This document shows, in pieces, positions 8,387 through 15,622 of a stretch of DNA of 20,463 nt; positions within the stretch are counted from its first letter, which is position 1, and each line of letters begins with the position of its first letter. The translations under genes were made by a program, and so were the position numbers. Under the pieces are notes generated by a model. That model was not told the origin of the DNA, made no database searches, and saw only the letters and a list, made by a program, of their open reading frames with translations. Location: positions 1-20,463 of the forward strand of contig JAASTB010000010.1 in NCBI GenBank assembly GCA_021767625.1, read 5' to 3'. Source of the stretch: Wenzhouxiangella sp. GTDB taxonomy: Bacteria; Pseudomonadota; Gammaproteobacteria; Xanthomonadales; Wenzhouxiangellaceae.

Positions 8387-8857
8387 GTGAATGACATCTC
8401 TTCTCTGGCGGGGCCGGAACACCCGCTGCTCGAACGGCTGGAGTTGGCGTTCGATCGACACTCGCGTACGCTCGCCCGCGGCGGCCGGAGCCGCCATCTC
8501 GCGCCGCGCGAATCCGAAGTGCTGGCCGCCCTGCTACGCGCCGAGGCAGGCCGGGTCATGGCAAGAAACGACTTGCTCGATGCCGTCTGGGGCCAGGGCG
8601 ACGTCTGCGAGGACGCCCTGACGGTGATCATCTCCAGACTGCGTCGTCACTTCCAGCGTCTGGGCATTGACGAACCCGTAATCGAGACCGTGCCGCGACG
8701 TGGCTATCGTCTGGGTGGATTTGAAAATGCTGCCGGCGGCCGGCGCGAGGCGCGCCGTGACGGACGACTGGGGCGCACGCTCGGTCTCGCTTCGCTCGTG
8801 CTGTCGGCCCTGGCGGTGGGCGTTTCCTGCCTTGCCTTACTGGTGGCGTTGGGCTGA
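8387..8857 (+). CDS. Winged-helix (OmpR/CadC-type) regulator with C-terminal membrane anchor
   Basis: A 156-aa protein. Residues ~15-112 match a Trans_reg_C winged helix: APRESEVLAALL, then GRVMARNDLLDAVWG, VCEDALTVIISRLRRHF (recognition helix region) and VIETVPRRGYRLGG (wing). Residues ~131-154 form one hydrophobic helix, and the protein stops at once after it. That resembles ToxR/CadC membrane-tethered regulators cut off right after the membrane helix, with no periplasmic sensor. The start is GTG at 8387, with GGTGGGG 9 bases upstream; a GTG at 8372 in the same frame would add 5 residues and cannot be excluded. It diverges from the acyltransferase-3 gene, a plausible target. The signal it reads is unknown; a partner membrane protein may supply it. 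Confidence 0.8.
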   Translation: MNDISSLAGPEHPLLERLELAFDRHSRTLARGGRSRHLAPRESEVLAALLRAEAGRVMARNDLLDAVWGQGDVCEDALTVIISRLRRHFQRLGIDEPVIETVPRRGYRLGGFENAAGGRREARRDGRLGRTLGLASLVLSALAVGVSCLALLVALG

Positions 8858-8872
8858 CTTGCGGCTGCGAAG

Positions 8873-8929
8873 AGGGAGCCGGGGGCAAGTCCGAAAGTCC
8901 AGACAAGGGGAATTGGGTCGAGGCTCCCT
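8873..8929. repeat. Long-range inverted repeat in the convergent gap after the winged-helix gene
   Basis: AGGGAGCC (8873-8880) pairs with GGCTCCCT (8922-8929) across a 41-base loop that contains a tandem AAGTCC pair. It lies in the 125-base gap where the winged-helix gene and sua5 converge. There is no U-tract on either strand. I see nothing else in 8858-8982. Confidence 0.3.
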
Positions 8930-8982
8930 GGGGTCGTGGGTTCCGGCAGGACCGAAGCGACATCAGCGCCTTTTCGTTTCGA

Positions 8983-9939
8983 TCAGGCTGTGGCCCTTTT
9001 CAGGCGATCTTGAACGGCGGACCACGCCGGCGCTGCTGGCGGGCGTTGCACGAGGATTCGCTCGGCACCTCGAGCATCCAGCTGGCGCAGCGCGGCGTAA
9101 AGGCCACGCGCGTAGTCTGCCGGATCGTCTGGCAGCGACAGCCACGCTTTGAAGCCGCCGGGGTCTGGTGTGTCCCCAAGGGCGAGGACGGCCGCATCGG
9201 GGTCGGGTCGAACAAGGGCTTCTGCATCGACGAGCTCGACCTTCGTTTCGGGCGCGTAGTGCGACGGCAATCGACCGGAAGCTCTCGGGCCTTCCGACTC
9301 GCCGGCCAGGTTCGGTGTGTCACCCAGCACGGCTGCAAGCTGTTCGATGCTGATCATGCCGGGGCGAAGAACCCGCGGAAGGGCTCCGCTGCAGTCGACG
9401 ATGGTCGATTCGACGCCGACGTTGCAGGGGCCGCCGTCGATCACGGCGGCGACGCTGTCGCGGCCTTCGAATTCGCTGACGACATGATCGGCTGTGGTCG
9501 GGCTGATGCGGCCGAAACGATTGGCCGAGGGCGCGGCGACGGCGCGGTCGAGGATCTTCAGCAGCCTGAGGGTGACGGGGTGACCGGGTACGCGCAGGCC
9601 GACCGTCTGCTGGCCGCCGGTGACGACGTCGTTGACGTGCCCGGCTTTCGGCAGGATCAGGGTCAGCGGTCCCGGCCAGAAGGTTTCGGCCAGCTTGCGG
9701 GCCGCTTCGGGCACTTCGGCGGCCCAGTCGTCCATGGCCTCGATGCCCGGCAGGTGGACGATCAACGGGTGATCGGCCGGGCGGCCCTTGGCGGCAAAGA
9801 TCTTGCGCACGGCTTCGGATTCGTCGGCGACGCCGGCCAGCCCGTAGACGGTTTCGGTGGGTACGGCGACGAGTTCTCCGCGACGCAGCAGGTCCGCGGC
9901 GCGTTGCAGGTCATCTTCGCTGTCGCCGAGGCGAATCAC
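8983..9939 (-). CDS. sua5: L-threonylcarbamoyladenylate synthase, long Sua5 form
   Basis: A 318-aa cytoplasmic enzyme that makes threonylcarbamoyl-AMP from L-threonine, bicarbonate and ATP, the first step of the t6A37 modification of ANN-decoding tRNAs. The YrdC domain (~1-195) has PTETVYGLAG (28-36), KGRPADHPL (51-59), APSAN (136-140) and VESTIVD (176-182). A linker with HYAP (~227-230) and a C-terminal Sua5 domain (~231-318) make it the long type, unlike the ~190-aa TsaC of E. coli. The start is GTG, which overlaps the sbtB stop by four bases (GTGA), so translation is probably coupled. It is the last gene of pyrC-sbtA-sbtB-sua5. Bicarbonate is its substrate, which ties it to the transporter encoded upstream. 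Confidence 0.93.
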   Translation of the reverse strand: MIRLGDSEDDLQRAADLLRRGELVAVPTETVYGLAGVADESEAVRKIFAAKGRPADHPLIVHLPGIEAMDDWAAEVPEAARKLAETFWPGPLTLILPKAGHVNDVVTGGQQTVGLRVPGHPVTLRLLKILDRAVAAPSANRFGRISPTTADHVVSEFEGRDSVAAVIDGGPCNVGVESTIVDCSGALPRVLRPGMISIEQLAAVLGDTPNLAGESEGPRASGRLPSHYAPETKVELVDAEALVRPDPDAAVLALGDTPDPGGFKAWLSLPDDPADYARGLYAALRQLDARGAERILVQRPPAAPAWSAVQDRLKRATA

Positions 9940-10253
9940 GGCCGGAATTTCTCAGGGCGCAGCACTTCCACGTCGGAGAGCGTGAGGATCATGGCGTAGT
10001 TGTCGTAGTAGTGCTCGCGCAGGTGTCGGGCGATCTTGAGCGCGGTTTCGTCGTCGCAGATGACTTCCACCCGGATGTTGCTGTCGGCTTCCCAGCCGGC
10101 GTCGCGCACACCGCGCTGGCCGCGCCCGCGGGCATTGGTGATCGTGTAGCCGGGCGCGCCCAGCTTGTCGAGGTCGCGCGTGAGGTGGGTCTCCAGCGCG
10201 GCTTCGGTGATGACCGTCAGGAGCTTTCGCCGGTAGTCTTCCTGGATGCTCAT
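9936..10253 (-). CDS. sbtB: PII-like regulator of the bicarbonate transporter (SbtB)
   Basis: A 105-aa PII-superfamily protein. The fold is read from the order of segments: strand LLTVITEAAL, helix, GAPGYTITNARGRG leading into the T-loop, DSNIRVEVI, helix, and the final strand MILTLSDVEVL. It matches cyanobacterial SbtB (GATGYTVVD, GKGSR, DSNVKFEV as I recall them). Two differences are visible: the T-loop is about four residues shorter between VRDAG and DSN, and the C-terminus ends in RPEKFRP with no CGPxGC R-loop. SbtB binds adenyl nucleotides (AMP, ADP, cAMP) and gates SbtA. The ATG has GAAGGAGA upstream. It starts 20 bases after the sbtA stop and overlaps the sua5 start. The longer open frame extending upstream of this ATG is only read-through opposite sbtA. 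Confidence 0.9.
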   Translation of the reverse strand: MSIQEDYRRKLLTVITEAALETHLTRDLDKLGAPGYTITNARGRGQRGVRDAGWEADSNIRVEVICDDETALKIARHLREHYYDNYAMILTLSDVEVLRPEKFRP

Positions 10254-10273
10254 GGCGTTTGTCTCCTTCGACC

Positions 10274-11209
10274 CTAGAGGGTCCGGTGAATGAAATCGGC
10301 CAGCTGCCAGTAAAGCGGAATGCCGACCAGCACGTTGAAGGGGAAGGTGATGCCCAGCGAGGCCGTCAGTGACAGGGTCGGGTTGGCTTCGGGCACCGAG
10401 ATACGCATGGCCGCGGGCACGGCGATGTAGGAGGCGCTTGCGGCCAGCACCGCCATCAGCATGGTGCCGCCTTCCGACATGCCCAGCAACCAGCCGGTGG
10501 TAGCGCCGACGACCGAGCCGAACAGAGGCATGGCCACGCCGAAGGCGATCAGGAACAGGCCGTAGCGCTTCAGGCTGCCCGCGCGCGAGGCGGCGATCAG
10601 GCCCATCTCGAGCAAGAAGATGGCCAGGATGCCCTTGAACAGGTCCATGAACAGCGGCTCGATTGCCTTCAGCCCTTGCGGGTCGGACAGCCAGCCGATC
10701 AGCAGGCCGCCGATGAGCAGCACGATGCCCTTGCCGAGGAAGACTTCGTGCGCGACGTCGCTCCACTTGGTGTCGCTCGACAGCCCGCGGGCGAGCACGA
10801 TGCCGACCAGGATGGCCGGAATCTCGAGCACGACCAGCAGCAGCGGCAGGTGGGGTTCGTAGCCGATCTCGCGGGTGGCCAGCCAGGCAACGGCCACGGC
10901 ATACGTGCCGACGCTCACCGAACCGTAATGGGCCGCGATCGAGGCAGCATCGGCCCGCGCGAAGCGCCCCAGTTTGTGCAGCAGAGGGAAGGCGACCAGG
11001 GGCATCAGCAGGCCGATCATCAGCGTGGCCAGCACCGACGGCGCCAGGTCGAGGAACGGCTGCTTCTGCAACTCGATGCCGCCCTTCAGGCCGATCGACA
11101 ACAGCAGCAGGATGGAAACGAAGTCGTAGACCGCCTGCGGCAGCCTCAGCTCGGATTTCAGCAGCCCGGCGGCGAGGCCGAGCAGGAAGAACAGGATGAT
11201 CGGGTCCAT
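10274..11209 (-). CDS. sbtA: Sodium-dependent bicarbonate transporter (SbtA family)
   Basis: A 311-aa inner-membrane protein of the Sbt_1 (formerly DUF897) family with about ten membrane helices in two inverted halves. The substrate-site segments are HYGSVSVGTYAVA (94-106) in the first half and ASASYIAVPAAMR (257-269) in the second. The first half also keeps VLEIPAILVGIVLA. It is shorter than the ~370-aa cyanobacterial SbtA, mainly in the central cytoplasmic loop. SbtA imports bicarbonate with Na+. It sits 9 bases after pyrC and 20 before sbtB, the classical sbtA-sbtB pairing but inside a nucleotide/tRNA-modification operon. No carboxysome or RuBisCO gene is present in the window. Family members in heterotrophs are mostly uncharacterised, so the substrate is assigned by homology. 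Confidence 0.9.
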   Translation of the reverse strand: MDPIILFFLLGLAAGLLKSELRLPQAVYDFVSILLLLSIGLKGGIELQKQPFLDLAPSVLATLMIGLLMPLVAFPLLHKLGRFARADAASIAAHYGSVSVGTYAVAVAWLATREIGYEPHLPLLLVVLEIPAILVGIVLARGLSSDTKWSDVAHEVFLGKGIVLLIGGLLIGWLSDPQGLKAIEPLFMDLFKGILAIFLLEMGLIAASRAGSLKRYGLFLIAFGVAMPLFGSVVGATTGWLLGMSEGGTMLMAVLAASASYIAVPAAMRISVPEANPTLSLTASLGITFPFNVLVGIPLYWQLADFIHRTL

Positions 11210-11218
11210 GCGTGCTCG

Positions 11219-12253
11219 TCAGTCCTTGACCTGCCAGCCGATGCTCGCCCCGGCCCGCAGGGGGACGATGGTTTCGCCCCCGGCGGTCAGCTCGGCATCC
11301 ATGGTCCACTCCCGCTTTTCCAGCGCGATGCGATCTTCGTGGCGCGGCAGGCCGTAGAAGTCGGGCCCGTGCAGGCTGGCGAAGCCCTCGAGCTTGTCGA
11401 GGGCGCCGGCCGCCTCGAAGACCTCGGCGTAGAGCTCGATGGCTGCCGGCGCGGAATAGACGCCGGCGCAGCCGCAGTCGGATTCCTTCGCGTGCTTCGG
11501 GTGCGGTGCGCTGTCGGTGCCGAGGAAGAAGCGTTCGTTGCCGCTGGTGGCGGCCGCGACCAGGGCCCGGCGGTGCTGTTCGCGCTTGATCAGCGGCAGG
11601 CAGTAGTGATGCGGCCGCAGGCCGCCCTCGAACAGGGCGTTGCGGTTGTACATCAGGTGATGGACGGTGATGGTCGCCGCGATCGGGTCGGGCGCGGACT
11701 TCACGTAGTCGATTGCGTCGGCCGTGGTCGCGTGCTCGAGCACCATCTTCAGTTCCGGGAAGCGCGGGCGCAGCTTCTCGAGGTGGCGATCGATGAACAC
11801 CGCTTCGCGGTCGAAGACGTCGATGTCGCCGTCGGTGACCTCGCCGTGCATGAGGAGCGGCACGCCGTGCCTTTCCATGGCCTCGAGCACCGGGAAGACG
11901 CGCTCGAGGTCGCGCACGCCCGAGTCGGAATTAGTGGTCGCGCCGGCCGGGTAGTACTTGACCGCGTGCACGAAGTCGCTTTCGGCCGCCTCGCGGACAT
12001 CTTCGGGCGTGGTGGTCTCGGTGAGATACAGCGTCATCAGCGGCTCGAAGCGGCTGCCTTCGGGTAGCGCGGCCAGGATGCGGTCGCGGTAGGCGCGGGC
12101 GTCGGCCACCGTGCGCACCGGCGGCTTGAGGTTGGGCATCACGATCGCACGGCCGAACACGCGCGCGGTGGCCGGGGCCACGGCGGCCAGCAGGTCGCCG
12201 TCTCTCAGGTGCAGGTGCCAGTCGTCGGGGCGTCGGATCTCGATTCGGTTCAC
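11219..12253 (-). CDS. pyrC: Dihydroorotase, class II (PyrC)
   Basis: A 344-aa zinc amidohydrolase that cyclises N-carbamoyl-L-aspartate to dihydroorotate in pyrimidine synthesis. The metal ligands all appear in order: His13 and His15 (HLHLRDGD), Lys99 (AVKYYPAGATTNSDSG, the carboxylated lysine), His136 (LMHGEV), His174 (LEHATT) and Asp247 (GTDSAPH). Length and N-terminus match E. coli PyrC (348 aa; KIRRPDDWHLHLRDGD). I chose GTG at 12253 because it gives that N-terminus; an ATG at 12283 would add 10 residues (MLPGQSRESI) and has no clear ribosome site. It is the first gene of pyrC-sbtA-sbtB-sua5. The promoter must lie in the 152 bases shared with the divergent zinc receptor; I could not place it. 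Confidence 0.94.
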   Translation of the reverse strand: MNRIEIRRPDDWHLHLRDGDLLAAVAPATARVFGRAIVMPNLKPPVRTVADARAYRDRILAALPEGSRFEPLMTLYLTETTTPEDVREAAESDFVHAVKYYPAGATTNSDSGVRDLERVFPVLEAMERHGVPLLMHGEVTDGDIDVFDREAVFIDRHLEKLRPRFPELKMVLEHATTADAIDYVKSAPDPIAATITVHHLMYNRNALFEGGLRPHHYCLPLIKREQHRRALVAAATSGNERFFLGTDSAPHPKHAKESDCGCAGVYSAPAAIELYAEVFEAAGALDKLEGFASLHGPDFYGLPRHEDRIALEKREWTMDAELTAGGETIVPLRAGASIGWQVKD

Positions 12254-12328
12254 GATGCTTTCGCGGGATTGGCCTGGGAGCATTCTAGTCGCTAGCCGGC
12301 GGTATCGCCGAGCGGTGTGCGCTCGGTC

Positions 12329-12357
12329 TTGACCGGATCGGATTTCGTGCCGATAAT
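12329..12357 (+). promoter_or_regulatory. Near-consensus sigma-70 promoter of the ZnuD-like receptor gene
   Basis: TTGACC (12329-12334), exactly 17 bases, then GATAAT (12352-12357): five of six consensus bases in each box. The predicted transcript start is near 12364, about 40 bases before the ATG at 12406. Confidence 0.7.
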
Positions 12358-12375
12358 GAAAAGATATAACATTAC
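12352..12375. promoter_or_regulatory. Candidate Fur-family (Zur or Fur) operator overlapping the -10 box
   Basis: TAATG (12354-12358) and CATTA (12370-12374) form an inverted repeat with an 11-base spacer, centred on 12364. The right half, TATAACATTAC (12365-12375), differs by one base from the TATAACATTTC half of the enterobacterial Zur box as I recall it. Read as a Fur box, 12352-12370 matches 13 of 19 bases, with the first eight (GATAATGA) perfect. It covers the -10 and predicted start, so binding would repress. The zinc-type receptor downstream favours Zur, but the sequence alone does not settle it. Confidence 0.45.
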
Positions 12376-12405
12376 ACTTCATTGTCGACATCCACGGAGA
12401 CCCGA

Positions 12406-14634
12406 ATGATTCGATCGACCCTATTGCTGGCCGTCCTCTTGCCCGTGGCCGCACTGGCGCAGGATGCCGAGCCGGAACAGGCGCCCGAGTCGCATACCGA
12501 ACGTACCGAGCTCGAAAAGGTGGTGGTCAGTGCGCTGCCGATCGCGCGCAGCAAGCTGGATTCCGCCCAGCCCATCGACGTGCTTTTCGGTGAAGAACTC
12601 GACGACCGTCGCGGCATGACGCTGGGCGAGACCCTCATGCAGCAGCCCGGCGTGCATTCAACCAGCTACGGTCCCGGTGCCGGGCGCCCCGTCATCCGCG
12701 GCCTGGGCGGGGGGCGCGTGCAGGTGCTCGAAGACAGCCTGCCGGCGGTCGACGTGTCGGCCCAGTCCGACGATCACGCGGTGAGCGTCGAGCCGATGCT
12801 GATCGACCGCGTGGAGATCCTGCGCGGTCCGGCCACCCTCCTGTTCGGCTCGGGCGCCGTGGGCGGCGTAGTCAACGTGATCAACGGAAGAGTTCCGGAA
12901 TCCGTTCCCGCCGAAGCCCTGGAAGGTCGCTTCGAGCTGCGCGGCAATACGGTTGCCGATGAGCGTACCGGCGTGCTCCGGCTCGACGGAGGGTCCGGCA
13001 ACTGGGCATGGAACGTCTCCGGCACCTGGCGCGATGCCGACGATTACGAGATTCCCGGAGTGGCCGAGGCCGGCCACGCCCAAGACGACGGTCATGATCA
13101 CGACGACGATGCCGGCACGCTGCCCAACAGTTTCGTCGAGTCGCGGTCGGGCTCGGCCGGCCTGAGCTGGATCGGGTCGCGCGGCTTTTTCGGCGTTTCA
13201 CTCAAGCAGTACGAGACTGAATACGGCATTCCCGCACCCCACGCGGCGCACGGTGATGAAGACGACGAGCACGACCACGACGACCACGGTGTCGATGCGT
13301 TCCGCTACGCCTTGCTCTCCGAAGATGATCACGACGAAGAAGGGCACGAAGGCGAGGATGTCTACATCGACCTCGAGCAGACGCGCTGGGATGCCAAGGG
13401 CGCCTTGAACGAGCCCATGCCGGGCTTTACCCGTGCGACGCTTCGCGCCAGCTACAGCGACTACACGCATGCCGAGCGCGCCGTCGAATCGGGCCATGCG
13501 GAAGGCGAGCCGGACCATGCGGACGAACATGCCCACACCGTCTTCGATGTCGAAGCCTGGAATGCCCGCCTCGAACTCGAGCACCGGCCCGTTGCCGGCT
13601 GGCGCGGGGCGCTGGGATTCCAGTTCGAGGACGAAACCCTGGCGGCGATGGGCGAAGAAGCCTACGTGCCGGATGGCGAGTCGCTGTCCTGGGCCGTGTT
13701 CGCGCTGGAGGAGAAGCGAACGGGCCCGCTTACCTGGACGCTGGGCGCGCGCCTGGAGCGCAACGAAATCGAAGTCGACGAACTGATTGAAGGCCACGGG
13801 CACGAAGACGAGCACGAGGACGAACACGGCGAAGAACATGGGGAAGAACACGAAGTGCCGCTGCGGCGCACATTCACCACGGTATCGGGTAGCGCCGGCG
13901 TGCTCTGGCGCATGAACGAGCGCTGGCAGTCTTCCCTGAACTACGCCTACGCCCAGCGCGCGCCGTCGCAGGCCGATCTCTACGCCAACGGTCCGCACGC
14001 GGCCACGTTCACTTTCGAACGTGGCGACGCCGACCTGGACGAAGAGGTGACCAACGGGCTGGATTTCATCGTGCATCGCCACGGCGAAGACTTCGACCTG
14101 GAAGCCAGCCTGTTCTACAACTCGATCGACGATTTCATCTACCTGGACGAAACCGGCGAGGAAATGGACGGCCTGCCGTTGCGCCAGACCCGCCAGGAAG
14201 ATGCGACCTTCTACGGCGGCGAACTGCTTGCGGTCTGGCACCTGCCGCGGACCAGTCTGGGCCACTTCGACCTGCGCGCCGGCTATGACTGGGTTCGCGC
14301 TGAACTCGATTCGGGCGAGAACCTGCCGAGAATCTCGCCGGCGCGCTACATTGCCGGCATCGACTGGCATCGCGGCGACTTCCGCGGCAGCCTGGACTAC
14401 CAGCACGTGACCGAAGCCGATGATCTGGCGCCCAACGAGACGCCGACCGACGGCTACGACATGCTCGACCTCAATGTCAGCTACTTCTTCGCCCTGGGAG
14501 GAGCGGACCTGGAGGCGTTCGCCAAGCTGTCGAACCTGCTCGACGAGGAAGCCCGGGTGCATACCTCGTACCTGAAGAACTTCGCGCCGCTGCCGGGGCG
14601 CAACGTCGGGTTCGGCCTGCGCGGCCGGTTCTGA
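12406..14634 (+). CDS. ZnuD-like TonB-dependent zinc receptor with His-rich loops
   Basis: A 742-aa outer-membrane receptor. Residues 1-19 are a signal peptide, EKVVVSA (37-43) is the TonB box, the plug runs ~50-165 (RPVIRGLGGGRVQVLED and VEILRGPATLLFGSGAVGGVVNVI), and the rest is a beta-barrel ending in aromatic Phe. At least four barrel segments are packed with His/Asp/Glu: ~223-236, ~279-295, ~308-318 and ~463-482, plus a looser cluster at ~355-377. This is the hallmark of ZnuD-type receptors, whose loops capture zinc or other metals. The ATG has GGAG a few bases upstream; an in-frame TTG at 12382 is inside the operator region and is rejected. The promoter and a candidate Fur-family operator lie just upstream. 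It stands alone, diverging from pyrC and converging on the LysR gene. Zinc is the likeliest substrate; nickel or copper cannot be ruled out. Confidence 0.88.
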   Translation: MIRSTLLLAVLLPVAALAQDAEPEQAPESHTERTELEKVVVSALPIARSKLDSAQPIDVLFGEELDDRRGMTLGETLMQQPGVHSTSYGPGAGRPVIRGLGGGRVQVLEDSLPAVDVSAQSDDHAVSVEPMLIDRVEILRGPATLLFGSGAVGGVVNVINGRVPESVPAEALEGRFELRGNTVADERTGVLRLDGGSGNWAWNVSGTWRDADDYEIPGVAEAGHAQDDGHDHDDDAGTLPNSFVESRSGSAGLSWIGSRGFFGVSLKQYETEYGIPAPHAAHGDEDDEHDHDDHGVDAFRYALLSEDDHDEEGHEGEDVYIDLEQTRWDAKGALNEPMPGFTRATLRASYSDYTHAERAVESGHAEGEPDHADEHAHTVFDVEAWNARLELEHRPVAGWRGALGFQFEDETLAAMGEEAYVPDGESLSWAVFALEEKRTGPLTWTLGARLERNEIEVDELIEGHGHEDEHEDEHGEEHGEEHEVPLRRTFTTVSGSAGVLWRMNERWQSSLNYAYAQRAPSQADLYANGPHAATFTFERGDADLDEEVTNGLDFIVHRHGEDFDLEASLFYNSIDDFIYLDETGEEMDGLPLRQTRQEDATFYGGELLAVWHLPRTSLGHFDLRAGYDWVRAELDSGENLPRISPARYIAGIDWHRGDFRGSLDYQHVTEADDLAPNETPTDGYDMLDLNVSYFFALGGADLEAFAKLSNLLDEEARVHTSYLKNFAPLPGRNVGFGLRGRF

Positions 14635-14649
14635 AGCCGAAAAGCGTGC

Positions 14650-15597
14650 TCAGTCGGCCGGCCAGCGCATGCCGGCCGACTGCAGCCGTTCGACCAGGCC
14701 GGCGTCGAGCGGCGGCATGGCTCGGCGCAGGTGGTTTCGAAACGCTTCGGCCGCCGGCGTCATGATCCGCGTGGCTTTCTGCAGCAGATACCAGTAGACC
14801 GGCGCCGGAAAGTGCGGGACGTCGAGCATGACGAGTTTGCCGGCATCCAGCTCCAGCTTGACCGCGTGCAGAGAAATGACGGCCAGACCGTAGCCGCCGC
14901 GTACCGCCTGCTTGATGGCCTCGTTGCTCCCCAACTCGAGTTTGGGCCGAAGCTCGGCGCCAAAGCGCCCGAGCCAGTCGGCGGTCCACGAGCGCGTGCC
15001 TGAGCCCTGCTCCCGCACCACGAAGCGCGCTTTCGCCACCTGACGGAATCGCAGGTCCCTGGACTCGGTCCAGGGATGGTCGGGCGCGGCGATCATCACC
15101 AGAGGGTTGATGCCGACCTGCTCGCGCGCCAGCGCTCGCCGGTCCGGCGGCCGGGTCATCAGGTACCAGTCGTCGAGTCCCTCGTCGAGCCGCTCGACCA
15201 GGGCTGAGCGCGGCATGATCCGAAGGCTCAGTTCGATGCCGGGGTGTTCACGCTGAAAGCTGCCCAGGAGTCTCGGCATGAAGTACTCGGCCGTGGACAC
15301 CGCCGCGATGCTCAGGTGGCCGCGCTCGACGCCCTTGCGGGCCGCGAGCTGCTGCTCGAGGCGCTGCAGAGGCTCGCGCACGTCGCGCGCGGCCTGGAGG
15401 ACATCGCGCCCGGCCTCGGTCAACCGGAGTTGTCGGCCGACTACCTCGTAGAGCGGCATGCCGGCCGACTCGCTGAGCTGCTTGAGCTGGATGGACAGCG
15501 TGGGTGCGGTCAGGTGCAGCTGCTCGGCCGCGCGTGCGATCGAGCCGGCCTCGGCCACGGTGCGGAAGATGAGCAACTGGTGCAGGGTCAGGTGCAT
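14650..15597 (-). CDS. LysR-type regulator, CbbR/CcmR-like
   Basis: A 315-aa LysR regulator. The N-terminal winged helix (~3-62) reads LHQLLIFRTVAEAGSIARAAEQLHLTAPTLSIQLKQL, broken here by family-typical spacing, then PLYEVVGRQLRLTEAG. The effector domain (~90-300) has features of the CbbR subgroup: VSTAEYFMPRLLGSF, MTRPPDR, NPLVMIAAPDHPW, REQGSGTR and SNEAIKQAVRGGYGLAVISLHAV. In autotrophs CbbR controls CO2 fixation; in cyanobacteria the relative CcmR/NdhR represses bicarbonate transporters, including sbtA, and responds to 2-oxoglutarate. Here it diverges from an isocitrate dehydrogenase, whose product is 2-oxoglutarate. The start is ATG at 15597 because it aligns with the family; a TTG at 15633 would add 12 residues and run into the presumed operator. 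The target and effector are inferences. Confidence 0.88.
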   Translation of the reverse strand: MHLTLHQLLIFRTVAEAGSIARAAEQLHLTAPTLSIQLKQLSESAGMPLYEVVGRQLRLTEAGRDVLQAARDVREPLQRLEQQLAARKGVERGHLSIAAVSTAEYFMPRLLGSFQREHPGIELSLRIMPRSALVERLDEGLDDWYLMTRPPDRRALAREQVGINPLVMIAAPDHPWTESRDLRFRQVAKARFVVREQGSGTRSWTADWLGRFGAELRPKLELGSNEAIKQAVRGGYGLAVISLHAVKLELDAGKLVMLDVPHFPAPVYWYLLQKATRIMTPAAEAFRNHLRRAMPPLDAGLVERLQSAGMRWPAD

Positions 15598-15622
15598 CCC
15601 TAAAGAATAGATAAAAATCAAA

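Noticed and set aside
9936..11309. 457-codon minus-strand frame covering sbtB and extending opposite sbtA and pyrC
   Set aside because: Only the last 105 codons are a real protein (SbtB), with its own ATG and GAAGGAGA. The upstream part overlaps sbtA in another frame and is Arg/Pro-rich like a shadow.
10676..12067. 463-codon plus-strand frame opposite sbtA and pyrC
   Set aside because: Antisense to two well-supported enzymes. It is Gln/Asp/Arg-rich without domains.
12254..12283. ATG at 12283 as the pyrC start
   Set aside because: It adds 10 residues not seen in E. coli PyrC and has no ribosome site. GTG at 12253 gives the family N-terminus. It remains possible.
12382..12405. TTG at 12382 as the start of the zinc receptor
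   Set aside because: It would put a polar segment before the signal peptide. The ATG at 12406 has GGAG upstream and begins the signal peptide.
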